From Dysgonomonas gadei ATCC BAA-286 (GTDB lineage Bacteria > Bacteroidota > Bacteroidia > Bacteroidales > Dysgonomonadaceae), in the NCBI RefSeq assembly GCF_000213555.1, contig NZ_GL891987.1, forward strand, positions 150,898 to 214,897: a DNA stretch of 64,000 nt. Reading direction: 5' to 3'. The translations under genes and the position numbers were made by a program. The notes beneath the pieces were generated by a model. It was given only the letters and a program-made list of their open reading frames with translations, did not search any database and was not told where the DNA came from. Each line of letters opens with the position of its first letter. The first letter of the stretch is position 1. Below are positions 10,128 to 17,823 of this stretch, one piece after another.

Positions 10128-12479
10128 ATGAAAAGTAAATTGCCCTTAGGGCTTCTTCTCTCGGCCTTATTGCTGGTCTCGTCATGTAAGGAAAAAACTC
10201 AGATTGCGGATGAATCGGCAGACCTGTCCCTCAATGCTTATGTAAATCCTTTTGTAGGTACATCCGGATTTGGGAATGTTTATCCCGGTTCGCAGATACC
10301 TTTCGGGGGAATACAGATAAGTCCCGATACAGATAAAGATTATTATGATGCCGCTTCCGGTTATAAATATAATCATATGACCATTATGGGCTTCAGTCTT
10401 ACCCATCTGAGCGGAACGGGGATTCCCGATCTCGGAGACTTCCTTTTCATTCCGGGCACAGGGGAAAAGAAGTTTATACCGGGAACACACGAAAATCCCG
10501 GTGAGGGTTACCGTTCACGTTATAGCCACGACAGGGAATGGGCTTCTCCAAACTACTACGGAGTCGACTTACTGGATTATGATGTGAAGGCGGAGATGAC
10601 CTCCGGTATGCGTTCGGGGATATTCAAGTTCACTTTTCCTAAGACAGACAGCGCTTTTGTGATGCTGGACATGGACCATGTACAATGGTTCAAAACAGCA
10701 TGGTCGCAACTCCGTATAGAAAACGATTCTACTATTTGCGGATTCAAACTGGTGAATGGCTGGGGGCCGGAACGTTATGTTTACTTCGTAGTCCGATTTT
10801 CCAAACCGTTTGTCCGTTCGGGTATCATGCAGGACGGGAACCCCGTGATATATGATACAAAACGTTTCCGCAGTGATCGTGTTGCCTATGGAAATAAGAT
10901 CATGGGATGGCTCGATTTTGAAGCTGGCAATGGAGCCGAAGTTGAGGTAAAAGTAGCGATCTCTTCTACCGGGACATCAGGGGCATATACCAACCTGAAA
11001 GAGCTGGAAGGGCAAAATTTCGAAAGCCTTAAAAAGAAAGGAGAAATACTTTGGGCCAAAGAATTAGGAAAGTTCAAGGCCAAAGGAACAAAAGAACAAT
11101 TGGAGACATTCTATACTTCGGTTTATCATGCGTCCCTGCATCCTTTTGTTTATCAGGATGCGGATAATAAGTACAGAGGACATGACTCGAATATACACCC
11201 GGCAGATAATTTTACGAATTATACTGTGTTCTCATTATGGGATACATACCGGGCACACCATCCATTACTTAACCTGATCAATCCGGAACGTAATGCCGAT
11301 ATGGTGAACTCCATGCTGGCGCATTACGACCAGAGTGTGGAACGCATGCTGCCTATATGGTCTTTCTATGGAAATGAAACATGGTGTATGATTGGCTATC
11401 ATGCCGTATCGGTTATTGCAGACGCCATTGTGAAAGATGTGAAAGGATTCGACTACGAACGCGCTTATCAGGCGATGAAAAAGACGGCAATGAATCCTAA
11501 CTACGATTGCCTGCCCGAATATACAGCGTTGGGATGGGTGCCATTCGATAAAGAACGGGAATCGGTATCCAAGACACTGGAATATGCCTATGATGATTAT
11601 TGTATCGCTATGGCCGCAAAGAAATTAGGAAAAGAAGAAGACTACAAATACTTCCTGAACCGTTCGCTTGCTTATCAGAACCTTATAGATCCGGAATCCG
11701 GATTTATGCGGGGGCGCGACTCTCATGGAGAATGGCGTACACCTTTTGATGCGGTCGCTTACACCGGGCCGGGATCGGTACATGGTTGGGGAGATATTAC
11801 CGAAGGGTTCACTTATCAGTATACATGGTATGTACCTCAGGATGTACAAGGATATATCAATGAAATGGGAGGGAATGAGATATTCGCCCAGCGTCTCGAT
11901 TCCATGTTCACAATGGAACTGCCGGATGATATTCCGGGGGCGCACGATATACAAGGACGCATAGGGGCGTACTGGCATGGCAACGAGCCCTGCCATCAGA
12001 TACTGTATCTCTACAATTATGTGAAACAACCATGGAAAGGACAGGAAAAGATACGTTATGTGCTGGATACCTTCTACGGGAACAAGCCTGATGCGTTAAG
12101 CGGGAATGATGATTGCGGACAGATGTCGGCATGGTATATCTTCAACTGTATAGGCTTCTATCCCACTTGTCCGTCGAGCAATATCTATGCTATCGGTTCT
12201 CCGGGACTCGAAGCCGTAGAGATGACTCTCGGTAATGGGAAGAAAATATCCATGGCTACAGAGAATTACAGCAAACAGAATGTCTATATCCAATCTATGA
12301 CTCTCAACGGAAAGGAGTATAACAAAACTTATATTACCTATGACGATATAAAGAACGGGGCTGATATAAAATTCGTTTTGGGAAGTAATCCGAACAAAGA
12401 CTGGGGTACCTCCGATGAGTCTGTTGCGCCGTCTATATCGAAACCGAATCAAACATTGCGTTATCAAAAGAGTAATTAA
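10128..12479 (+). CDS. GH92 alpha-mannosidase lipoprotein (second copy)
   Basis: Second GH92 enzyme of the locus, 783 residues. The N-terminus has a lipobox, LLLVSSC, so unlike the first copy it is predicted to be a lipoprotein and may work at the cell surface or in the periplasm. The GH92 motifs are present: YVNPFVGTSGFGN, GFSLTHLSGTGIPDLGD, HGNEPCHQ and GNDDCGQMSAWY. The general-acid region reads TEGFTYQYTWYVPQD instead of the EGNSWNY form, which suggests a different subfamily and linkage preference from the first copy. It is the last gene before a terminator at 12.5 kb. Confidence 0.94.
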   Translation: MKSKLPLGLLLSALLLVSSCKEKTQIADESADLSLNAYVNPFVGTSGFGNVYPGSQIPFGGIQISPDTDKDYYDAASGYKYNHMTIMGFSLTHLSGTGIPDLGDFLFIPGTGEKKFIPGTHENPGEGYRSRYSHDREWASPNYYGVDLLDYDVKAEMTSGMRSGIFKFTFPKTDSAFVMLDMDHVQWFKTAWSQLRIENDSTICGFKLVNGWGPERYVYFVVRFSKPFVRSGIMQDGNPVIYDTKRFRSDRVAYGNKIMGWLDFEAGNGAEVEVKVAISSTGTSGAYTNLKELEGQNFESLKKKGEILWAKELGKFKAKGTKEQLETFYTSVYHASLHPFVYQDADNKYRGHDSNIHPADNFTNYTVFSLWDTYRAHHPLLNLINPERNADMVNSMLAHYDQSVERMLPIWSFYGNETWCMIGYHAVSVIADAIVKDVKGFDYERAYQAMKKTAMNPNYDCLPEYTALGWVPFDKERESVSKTLEYAYDDYCIAMAAKKLGKEEDYKYFLNRSLAYQNLIDPESGFMRGRDSHGEWRTPFDAVAYTGPGSVHGWGDITEGFTYQYTWYVPQDVQGYINEMGGNEIFAQRLDSMFTMELPDDIPGAHDIQGRIGAYWHGNEPCHQILYLYNYVKQPWKGQEKIRYVLDTFYGNKPDALSGNDDCGQMSAWYIFNCIGFYPTCPSSNIYAIGSPGLEAVEMTLGNGKKISMATENYSKQNVYIQSMTLNGKEYNKTYITYDDIKNGADIKFVLGSNPNKDWGTSDESVAPSISKPNQTLRYQKSN

Positions 12480-12495
12480 ATAGTAAACAGGTGAG

Positions 12496-12530
12496 AGAAG
12501 TGGCAATCGCAGGTGGTTGTCACTTCTTTA
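12496..12530 (+). terminator. Intrinsic terminator of the first glycan locus
   Basis: AGAAGTGGCAA (12496-12506) pairs with TTGTCACTTCT (12117 plus 400, that is 12517-12527), with one G-U pair and a 10-base loop. A modest T/A-rich tail follows. It lies 17 bases after the second GH92 stop codon. Confidence 0.7.
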
Positions 12531-12687
12531 TTAAATTATGGCAGCAGGTTGGTCGGTTAAACAAAGATAATCTGAGATTTGACGCGATTTGAATATAAAA
12601 AATGCAAAAAAATGACTGGAATAATATTATTCTGACTACTTTAGTGAACTAATTATTTAATAAGTAAATATAATTGAGATAAACCAG

Positions 12688-12888
12688 ATGAACACATTAT
12701 TATTTCTAGGCAACCTTGGAACCGGGGAGATTATTATCATTGCCATCGTTGTTTTATTATTATTCGGAGGAAAGAAAATTCCTGAACTTATGAAAGGTAT
12801 CGGAAAAGGCATCAAGAACTTCAAAGATGGGGTGAACGGCCTCGAAGATGATATAAAAGGTACTACTGAAAAGATAGATAACAAGTAA
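12688..12888 (+). CDS. tatA: TatA/TatE-type twin-arginine translocase subunit
   Basis: Small pore-forming subunit of the Tat system, which moves folded proteins across the inner membrane. It is 66 residues long: a short periplasmic N-terminus, one membrane helix (about 13-27, EIIIIAIVVLLLFGGKKIPE), then the amphipathic helix LMKGIGKGIKNFKDG and an acidic tail. The FGxxKIPEL hinge is typical of TatA. tatC is not adjacent. It is probably monocistronic: an AT-rich leader precedes it and a terminator follows. Confidence 0.9.
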   Translation: MNTLLFLGNLGTGEIIIIAIVVLLLFGGKKIPELMKGIGKGIKNFKDGVNGLEDDIKGTTEKIDNK

Positions 12889-12915
12889 GTTTGTTCTGTC
12901 ATGTTTAGAATATAG

Positions 12916-12951
12916 GAAACTCGGGCTTTAAAGTCTGGGTTTCTGTTTTTT
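12916..12951 (+). terminator. Intrinsic terminator after tatA
   Basis: GAAACTCGGGC (12916-12926) pairs with GTCTGGGTTTC (12933-12943) using G-U pairs around a six-base loop, followed by a T-rich run (about 12944-12951). Confidence 0.75.
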
Positions 12952-13010
12952 ATAAATTAACCGGGTAATGGGAAGCAGGCTTCTTCATTTGCCCGGATTA
13001 TCATTCGATT

Positions 13011-13442
13011 ATGGAAATTTCGGAGATCAGGGAGTTTACGCAGGACGGATTTAAGGCTGTACAGAAACTTGCCGGGACATTAATATCTTCCGGCACGATT
13101 CATTTGACAGAATCATATTATAGGGAGCTGCTGGCTTCCGCCAATAGTCATCTGTTCTTTATTACCGATGATGGGAATATTGCCGGAATGCTTACTGTCG
13201 GCATATATAAAAGTCCGACAGGGACAAAGGCATGGATTGAAGATGTAGTAGTTGATGGTTCGTATCGCGGGCAAGGTTTAGGCAGATTACTTGTAGAGCA
13301 TGCGATAGCTTTTTCAAAATCGTTAGGCGCCGATTCATTAATGTTGACATCTAACCCTTCACGTATAGCGGCCAATAAGCTTTATCAGTCCTTGAATTTC
13401 ACACAGAAGGAAACAAATGTGTACCGTATGACGTTTGAATAA
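13011..13442 (+). CDS. GNAT-family N-acetyltransferase
   Basis: Acetyl-CoA-dependent acetyltransferase of the GNAT fold, 143 residues. The acetyl-CoA loop (motif A) is clear: IEDVVVDGSYRGQGLGRLLV at about 79-98, with RGQGLG as the Q/RxxGxG/A signature. The later SRIAANKLYQSLNF segment is motif B. The substrate cannot be told from sequence. It stands alone between the tatA terminator and a repeat-rich gap. Confidence 0.9.
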   Translation: MEISEIREFTQDGFKAVQKLAGTLISSGTIHLTESYYRELLASANSHLFFITDDGNIAGMLTVGIYKSPTGTKAWIEDVVVDGSYRGQGLGRLLVEHAIAFSKSLGADSLMLTSNPSRIAANKLYQSLNFTQKETNVYRMTFE

Positions 13443-13453
13443 AACTATCAAAT

Positions 13454-13494
13454 AGTAACGCGCCCTGATATTTAAAGGCCGGGTGTTACTTTAT
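13454..13494 (+). terminator. Possible terminator after the GNAT gene
   Basis: AGTAAC near 13454 can pair with GTTACT near 13489, and GCGCCC with GGGT further in, giving an imperfect hairpin before TTATTTG. The stem is interrupted, so this is a weaker call than the others. Confidence 0.45.
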
Positions 13495-13604
13495 TTGTAT
13501 AATTTTATCTATACAATGCGGATAACAAGCGTGTTATCAGCCGGAATAATTACGATATGAGAAAAGGGCGAAAAGGTGTTACTTTTGTTACCTTTTTGAG
13601 AATT

Positions 13605-13666
13605 TGTAGGGGCGAATAAACATTCGCCCGATATTGACTGCGGGCGAATGTTTATTCGCCCCTACA
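13605..13666. repeat. Perfect 26-bp inverted repeat with nested hairpins
   Basis: Bases 13605-13630 are the exact reverse complement of 13641-13666, separated by 10 bases. Each arm is also self-complementary: GGGCGAAT-AAAC-ATTCGCCC on the left and its mirror on the right. The DNA or RNA can therefore fold as one long stem or as two short hairpins. It resembles REP/BIME-type or MITE-like intergenic palindromes. No transposase is nearby and there is no useful T-tract, so it is not called a terminator. Confidence 0.85.
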
Positions 13667-13682
13667 GAGCAAAGTAGAACCT

Positions 13683-13810
13683 GTTACCTTTGTTACCTTT
13701 AGCAAGTAGTGAGTTTTAAGTGCTAAGTTGAAAAAATTGTATTTTTGTTTACTGTAAAGTCACTTGTGCGACAGCCTATGCTAACAGCTAAATATATGTC
13801 AGATATGTCA
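13683..13810 (+). repeat. Dispersed intergenic repeat, copy A
   Basis: Starts with GTTACCTTTGTTACCTTT and continues through ACTGTAAAGTCACTTGTG and GCTAACAGCTAA. Compared by eye with the reverse complement of about 34727-34873, the same order of blocks appears with scattered differences and one length difference in the middle. It is therefore a diverged second copy in opposite orientation. A shorter related GTTAC unit lies at 13578-13597. Confidence 0.6.
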
Positions 13811-13887
13811 GATTTTAACAAAATAGTTACAAACTGCAACTCGTAATTTGAAAATGAATATAATTACATAACAATAAAAATACAATT

Positions 13888-14310
13888 ATGGATATATGTC
13901 TCGATTTTGACGGTACATGCGTATCACATGAATTTCCCAAAATAGGGAAAGATATAGGAGCAGTGCCTGTCCTGAAAGAACTGACGGAAAAAGGTCACAA
14001 ACTGATCCTTTTTTCGATGCGGAGCGACCGTAAGAAAAAAAAGAAAGTGGACGGACAGGAGGTCGTGGTAGAAGAAAATGTATTGACCGAAGCAGTACAA
14101 TGGTTTGCCGATAACGATATCCCATTATATGGCATACAGAAAAATCCTACACAGCGATTTTGGACTTCTTCGCCTAAGGCATACGGGCATCTCTATATAG
14201 ATGATGCCAATCTGGGCTGTCCCTTGATTACGGATGATCCTGAGTCCGACAGACCGTATGTGGATTGGGTAAAAGTACGGGAAATGCTTGAAGAAAAGGG
14301 AATATTATAG
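13888..14310 (+). CDS. HAD-superfamily hydrolase, small uncapped type
   Basis: 140-residue HAD-fold phosphatase-like protein. Motif I is at the N-terminus, MDICLDFDGTCV (Asp6 nucleophile, Asp8 acid/base). ILFSMRSDR (about 39-47) is motif II-like, and HLYIDDANLGCPLI (about 108-121) supplies the metal-binding acidic pair of motif IV. There is no cap domain, so it may act on large substrates or on the end of a polymer. A lysine-rich insertion (KKKKKVDG) follows motif II. The physiological substrate is unknown. The next gene starts 4 bases after its stop, so they are likely co-transcribed. Confidence 0.85.
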   Translation: MDICLDFDGTCVSHEFPKIGKDIGAVPVLKELTEKGHKLILFSMRSDRKKKKKVDGQEVVVEENVLTEAVQWFADNDIPLYGIQKNPTQRFWTSSPKAYGHLYIDDANLGCPLITDDPESDRPYVDWVKVREMLEEKGIL

Positions 14311-14314
14311 ACAG

Positions 14315-14905
14315 ATGGATGATCTGATTGACAGAAAAGAATTTGCGATATGGGGGAGTAATTACACGACTGCACAATGGATGATTATTACGATTAGTTT
14401 ATCTGCCATTGTTATAGCTGTTATTTCGTTCTGTATCGAACCAAAATTTATATCTAAAGATATATGGAGAACAATCATAAATTGTGGAATTGTTTTTGCT
14501 GTTATCTGGAATATGCGTCTACTGACAATAAGGAAAATAAGGATTATTATACACGCACATCAAATTCAGATTTTTCGCAATAAAAAGCTTTATTACCAGG
14601 CACCTATAATGAATTTAAAATACATTATAGGAGTCGATATAGATAGCAAAGAATATAATACAGCCACAATGATATTGGTTTTTGAGGATAAAAGGGTTGT
14701 ATTATCAGTACCCGACTCACGTCAGATAATGTCAAAGTCCAGTAGAAATCTATTAGCATTTACCATCTATATGAAAGATAAATACCATCTGGAAAAAAGA
14801 GACAAGGAAGATGTTATTTTTCATGATACCTGTTACTATATCAATAACCGAGAAAAACATTTAATAAACACATACGATAATGAAAAAAATACTAATGGGG
14901 CATAA
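14315..14905 (+). CDS. Conserved-looking membrane protein with two helices, function unknown
   Basis: I do not recognise this family. From the ATG at 14315 it encodes 196 residues; an upstream TTG at 14288 would overlap the HAD gene and is less likely. Two hydrophobic helices (about 20-40 and 52-70) are followed by a soluble part rich in beta strands, with RIIIHAHQIQIFRNKKLYYQ then GVDIDSKEYNTATMILVFED and KRVVLSVPDS. This recalls the layout of small membrane proteins with a PH-like domain. That comparison is inference from hydrophobicity pattern only. Its last 26 bases overlap the next gene, so translation is probably coupled. Confidence 0.6.
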   Translation: MDDLIDRKEFAIWGSNYTTAQWMIITISLSAIVIAVISFCIEPKFISKDIWRTIINCGIVFAVIWNMRLLTIRKIRIIIHAHQIQIFRNKKLYYQAPIMNLKYIIGVDIDSKEYNTATMILVFEDKRVVLSVPDSRQIMSKSSRNLLAFTIYMKDKYHLEKRDKEDVIFHDTCYYINNREKHLINTYDNEKNTNGA

Positions 14906-15830
14906 CTTTGTCCGTGAAGGTTTTCAAAGACTCGAAGGAAAGTATGAAGTTATATATCCCGAAAAACAATTGTTTACGAGGACAGAAATACTGGAGCGGA
15001 TAACAGATGTAGATGCTTTCGTTCCTAATTTTTCCTTCCAAACCGATGAAGAAATGATAGATGCAGGTAAAAAACTGCAACTGATAGCCAATTACGGAGT
15101 GGGATATAACAACATAGATACCGCTTATGCAGCTACAAAAGGCATTACGGTGACCAACACTCCCCAATCGGTACTGGAACCAACTGCGGAACTATGTTTT
15201 GCTTTGATGATGGCAACAGCCCGTAAGGTAGCCTATTACAATCATAAGTTACATAATGGTGTGCGTCTCGACTGGAGTCTGTATGGCGATCTGGGTATGC
15301 CTGTCTATGGGCAAACGCTCGGCATATATGGTATGGGGCGTATCGGGCAGTCAATTGCACGTCGTGCGGTGGCCTCGGGAATGAAGATTATCTACTGCAA
15401 CAGGCATGCATTACCTAAAGAGGTGGAAGAGAAATACGGCGCGGTATATGTAGATTTCGATACATTGCTCCGGGAAGCTGATGTAATATCACTGAATGCG
15501 CCTGCAACAGCCGAAACTTATCACCTGATGGGAGAGCAAGAATTTAAAAAGATGAAGCGTTCGGCTATTCTTATCAATACCGCCCGCGGGCAACTGGTAG
15601 ATGTTCAGGCTCTGGCTAAGGCCTTACAGGAGGGGGAAATATATGCCGCCGGACTGGATGTGTATGAGAACGAGCCGAAAATTCCGCAGGAACTTATCGG
15701 ATTGGACAACGTAGTCCTTTCCCCTCATGCCGGAACAAAGACGTATGCTGCCCGTCTGGATATGGAGCAGGAAGTAGCAATGAATATTATCAATTTTTTT
15801 GAAGGAGGGGAGATAGATAAGGTAAACTGA
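14880..15830 (+). CDS. NAD-dependent D-isomer-specific 2-hydroxyacid dehydrogenase
   Basis: Reversible oxidation of a D-2-hydroxyacid with NAD(P), 316 residues. The Rossmann motif LGIYGMGRIGQSIA is at about 141-154. The catalytic residues appear in the usual order: Arg in NTARGQL, Glu in DVYENEPKIP and His in LSPHAGTKT. The first 100 residues form the substrate domain with NYGVGYNNID. Glyoxylate/hydroxypyruvate reductase or a lactate-type enzyme are both possible. It is the last gene of a three-gene run with the HAD and membrane-protein genes. Its stop codon directly abuts the stop of the convergent phosphatase gene with no spacer. Confidence 0.92.
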   Translation: MKKILMGHNFVREGFQRLEGKYEVIYPEKQLFTRTEILERITDVDAFVPNFSFQTDEEMIDAGKKLQLIANYGVGYNNIDTAYAATKGITVTNTPQSVLEPTAELCFALMMATARKVAYYNHKLHNGVRLDWSLYGDLGMPVYGQTLGIYGMGRIGQSIARRAVASGMKIIYCNRHALPKEVEEKYGAVYVDFDTLLREADVISLNAPATAETYHLMGEQEFKKMKRSAILINTARGQLVDVQALAKALQEGEIYAAGLDVYENEPKIPQELIGLDNVVLSPHAGTKTYAARLDMEQEVAMNIINFFEGGEIDKVN

Positions 15831-16310
15831 TTACAGTTCGTTTTTCTTCAGCTTATCCAGTAATCCTTCACATGCGTCTTCCAGTAAATCGAGAACAAGC
15901 TCGAAGCCATCGGCACCCGAATAATAAGGGTCGGGGATATGGTCATGACCGAATCGTTTCGAGAAATCTACCATGCGGTACACTTTCTTTTCCGATTCCA
16001 GATCAGGAGCAAGGCGCATGATGTTATGGTAGTTGCTGTCGTCCATAGCCAGAATGATATCAAACCGATCAAAATCGAGGCTTGTAAATCTGCGCGACAG
16101 CGAATCGAACTTATAGCCCCTGCGTGCGCCATGTTGCCGCATCCGGTGGTCGGGCAGGTCTCCATCATGATAACCTGATGTTCCTGCCGAATCGACAGAT
16201 ATTTTATCATCCAGACCCTGTTCCCTGACCATTCTTTTTAGAATGCCTTCGGCGGCGGGAGAGCGGCAGATATTTCCGAGGCAGACAAAGAGGATTTTAT
16301 ATTCTTTCAT
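15831..16310 (-). CDS. Low-molecular-weight protein tyrosine phosphatase
   Basis: Removes phosphate from phosphotyrosine, often in control of exopolysaccharide tyrosine kinases. The P-loop ILFVCLGNICRSPAAEG lies at residues 6-22, with the C-x5-R-S signature (Cys10 nucleophile). The general-acid loop DPYYSGADGFELV is at about 122-134. 159 residues is standard. No tyrosine kinase is adjacent. A -7 element lies 25 bases upstream of the ATG. The gene ends exactly where the convergent dehydrogenase gene ends. Confidence 0.93.
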   Translation of the reverse strand: MKEYKILFVCLGNICRSPAAEGILKRMVREQGLDDKISVDSAGTSGYHDGDLPDHRMRQHGARRGYKFDSLSRRFTSLDFDRFDIILAMDDSNYHNIMRLAPDLESEKKVYRMVDFSKRFGHDHIPDPYYSGADGFELVLDLLEDACEGLLDKLKKNEL

Positions 16311-16334
16311 AAGACTTTTTTAATTTGAGAATGG

Positions 16335-16342
16335 CAAAGATA
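16335..16342 (-). promoter_or_regulatory. -7 promoter element of the tyrosine phosphatase gene
   Basis: The minus strand reads TATCTTTG, a perfect match to the Bacteroidota TAnnTTTG box, 25 bases before the start codon. I see no convincing -33 TTTG at the right distance. Confidence 0.5.
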
Positions 16343-16387
16343 CAAAATCCTTATCTTAGTTACATCTTAAACTAACCGATTGATATA

Positions 16388-16753
16388 ATGGACAAACACA
16401 AACAGGAAAAATCCGAGATAGTCACTCCAGAATATTATTCGGGCAGAGTTCCTGCCTGTGGCGTATTCTGCGGAGGGTGTCCTGTGTATGTAAGGGATAA
16501 AAAGCCCTGCCCGGGTGCCGGTATTAACAAAATCAGATGTGATAGATGTAAGACATTTCACCTTTGTTGCCAGTCGAGAGGAATAGTACATTGCTACGAA
16601 TGCAGGACATTTCCCTGTTCTAAATTCAAAGGCTTTGCCAAACGCTGGCTGAAATACGGGCAGGACTTCATCGAAAATCAGAAGTTATTGAAAGAAGTAG
16701 GAGAACAAGCATTTCTGAATTATTTTAATAATAAGCTGGATGATAGTAAGTAA
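16388..16753 (+). CDS. DUF3795-type cysteine-rich protein
   Basis: 121 residues with about ten cysteines arranged as CGVFCGGCPVY, CPGAG, CDRCKTFHLCC and CYECRTFPCSKF, followed by a helical tail (KGFAKRWLKYGQDFIENQ). This is the pattern of the DUF3795 family. The cysteine sets suggest zinc or iron-sulfur binding, but no activity is known to me. It is divergent from the phosphatase gene across a 77-base gap that should hold both promoters. Confidence 0.8.
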   Translation: MDKHKQEKSEIVTPEYYSGRVPACGVFCGGCPVYVRDKKPCPGAGINKIRCDRCKTFHLCCQSRGIVHCYECRTFPCSKFKGFAKRWLKYGQDFIENQKLLKEVGEQAFLNYFNNKLDDSK

Positions 16754-16785
16754 GCTGGTTATGATTTTCATCTTCGAAGGGTTGA

Positions 16786-17688
16786 TCAGAATTTATATGC
16801 CAGTGCTAAAGATACATAAGGGGCGACTTTAAACTCCGGGTCATGCTCTCTGTCCATTGCCTTGAAAAAGGATTTGAGTGTCCTTTTTGTATAATATGCC
16901 GGACGAATAGCCGACACGCCGGCGGTTAGTGAAAGAGAGAATGATTTGCCAAGTGTAAATTCGGGGCGGAATCCGGCTACTATATATTGGTGCGTGAACA
17001 TCATGTCTTCACCGTTCACTTCTTCCAGAGCCATCGAACCATTCATCTCGCCGATGATACCGAGTTTGATATTTTCATGGACCCGCATACCTGCCGAAAT
17101 TTCCACAGCGTTCATCATGGAGACTTTGACTTCGTAGCGGCCTCCCAATCTCCAATCCAGATAGAGAGAAGGAAATGCCATAGGATAGCCAAACGAGTTG
17201 TTTACGGCCAACCCACCGCCTATATCCAGGTTATCTTTCAGATGGCAGATGAAGATGGCACCACCATGCGCCAGAACATTCTTCATCTTAATTCTTGATA
17301 TATCGGCATGTGCTGTATATGAGCCCGCTCCCAGAGATGCCAGGAGCGACCAGTTTTTGCTGATAGGTCTCATATGGAGCAGGGATATCTGGACATTCAG
17401 TATTTCCGACGGGCAAAGCTCTGCAGGTATATTCTTGTTATTGAATGAAGTATATGAACCGCCTATAGCCAAACCCCATGTCGTGGGGCGGTTGTTTTCG
17501 TTCATCTTCACATAGAAGGGTATTTGTATACCTCCCGATATTACTTTTGCATCACCTTTGCCTCCGGTTTTGTTATTATCTATATCTTCATAGCTGGAGG
17601 AGCCGATGTATTCAGTCTTTAAGAATGCCTGTGCGTATGTCCCGGTATTTACAGTTGTTATTAGTAGAAGGATAAGTAGGAATCTCAT
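16786..17688 (-). CDS. Predicted outer-membrane beta-barrel protein
   Basis: 300 residues with a signal peptide (about 1-19, cut after TYAQ), then repeated amphipathic strands with alternating aromatic residues and a C-terminal PYVSLALAYKF ending in Phe. This is typical of an outer-membrane barrel recognised by the BAM machinery. It resembles the DUF6268-type barrel proteins of Bacteroidota, but that name is tentative. No substrate can be inferred. It is convergent with the DUF3795 gene and divergent from the LytS kinase gene, which could control it. Confidence 0.65.
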   Translation of the reverse strand: MRFLLILLLITTVNTGTYAQAFLKTEYIGSSSYEDIDNNKTGGKGDAKVISGGIQIPFYVKMNENNRPTTWGLAIGGSYTSFNNKNIPAELCPSEILNVQISLLHMRPISKNWSLLASLGAGSYTAHADISRIKMKNVLAHGGAIFICHLKDNLDIGGGLAVNNSFGYPMAFPSLYLDWRLGGRYEVKVSMMNAVEISAGMRVHENIKLGIIGEMNGSMALEEVNGEDMMFTHQYIVAGFRPEFTLGKSFSLSLTAGVSAIRPAYYTKRTLKSFFKAMDREHDPEFKVAPYVSLALAYKF

Positions 17689-17823
17689 AGATGGGTTGTT
17701 TTTAATATTATATGTCTAAGACGGATTTGTTTGTGCAAATATTATATATGGAAAGTCTTTGTTGATAATGTATTTGACGAATGGTATGTTGCTTATGATA
17801 AACGGTAAATTTCTTCTCTCCTA

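Larger units (their letters stand above)
13443..13887. other. Repeat-rich intergenic region
   Basis: There is no protein gene in these 445 bases. It contains a weak terminator, a double GTTAC-type direct repeat (13578-13597 and 13683-13700), a perfect 26-bp-arm palindrome between them (13605-13666), and a stretch (13683-about 13810) that recurs in inverted orientation at about 34727-34873. The last 75 bases are AT-rich and probably hold the promoter of the HAD gene. Confidence 0.7.

Noticed and set aside
13605..13666. The perfect palindrome as an intrinsic terminator
   Set aside because: No T-run follows on either strand, and a weak terminator already lies closer to the GNAT stop.
13578..13700. 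Repeated GTTACYTTTGTTACC units as a CRISPR array
   Set aside because: Only two units here, with a palindrome between them, irregular spacing, and no cas genes anywhere in the window.
14288..14314. TTG start of the membrane protein overlapping the HAD gene
   Set aside because: The ATG at 14315 directly after the HAD stop is the simpler start; the extra nine residues carry no recognisable feature.
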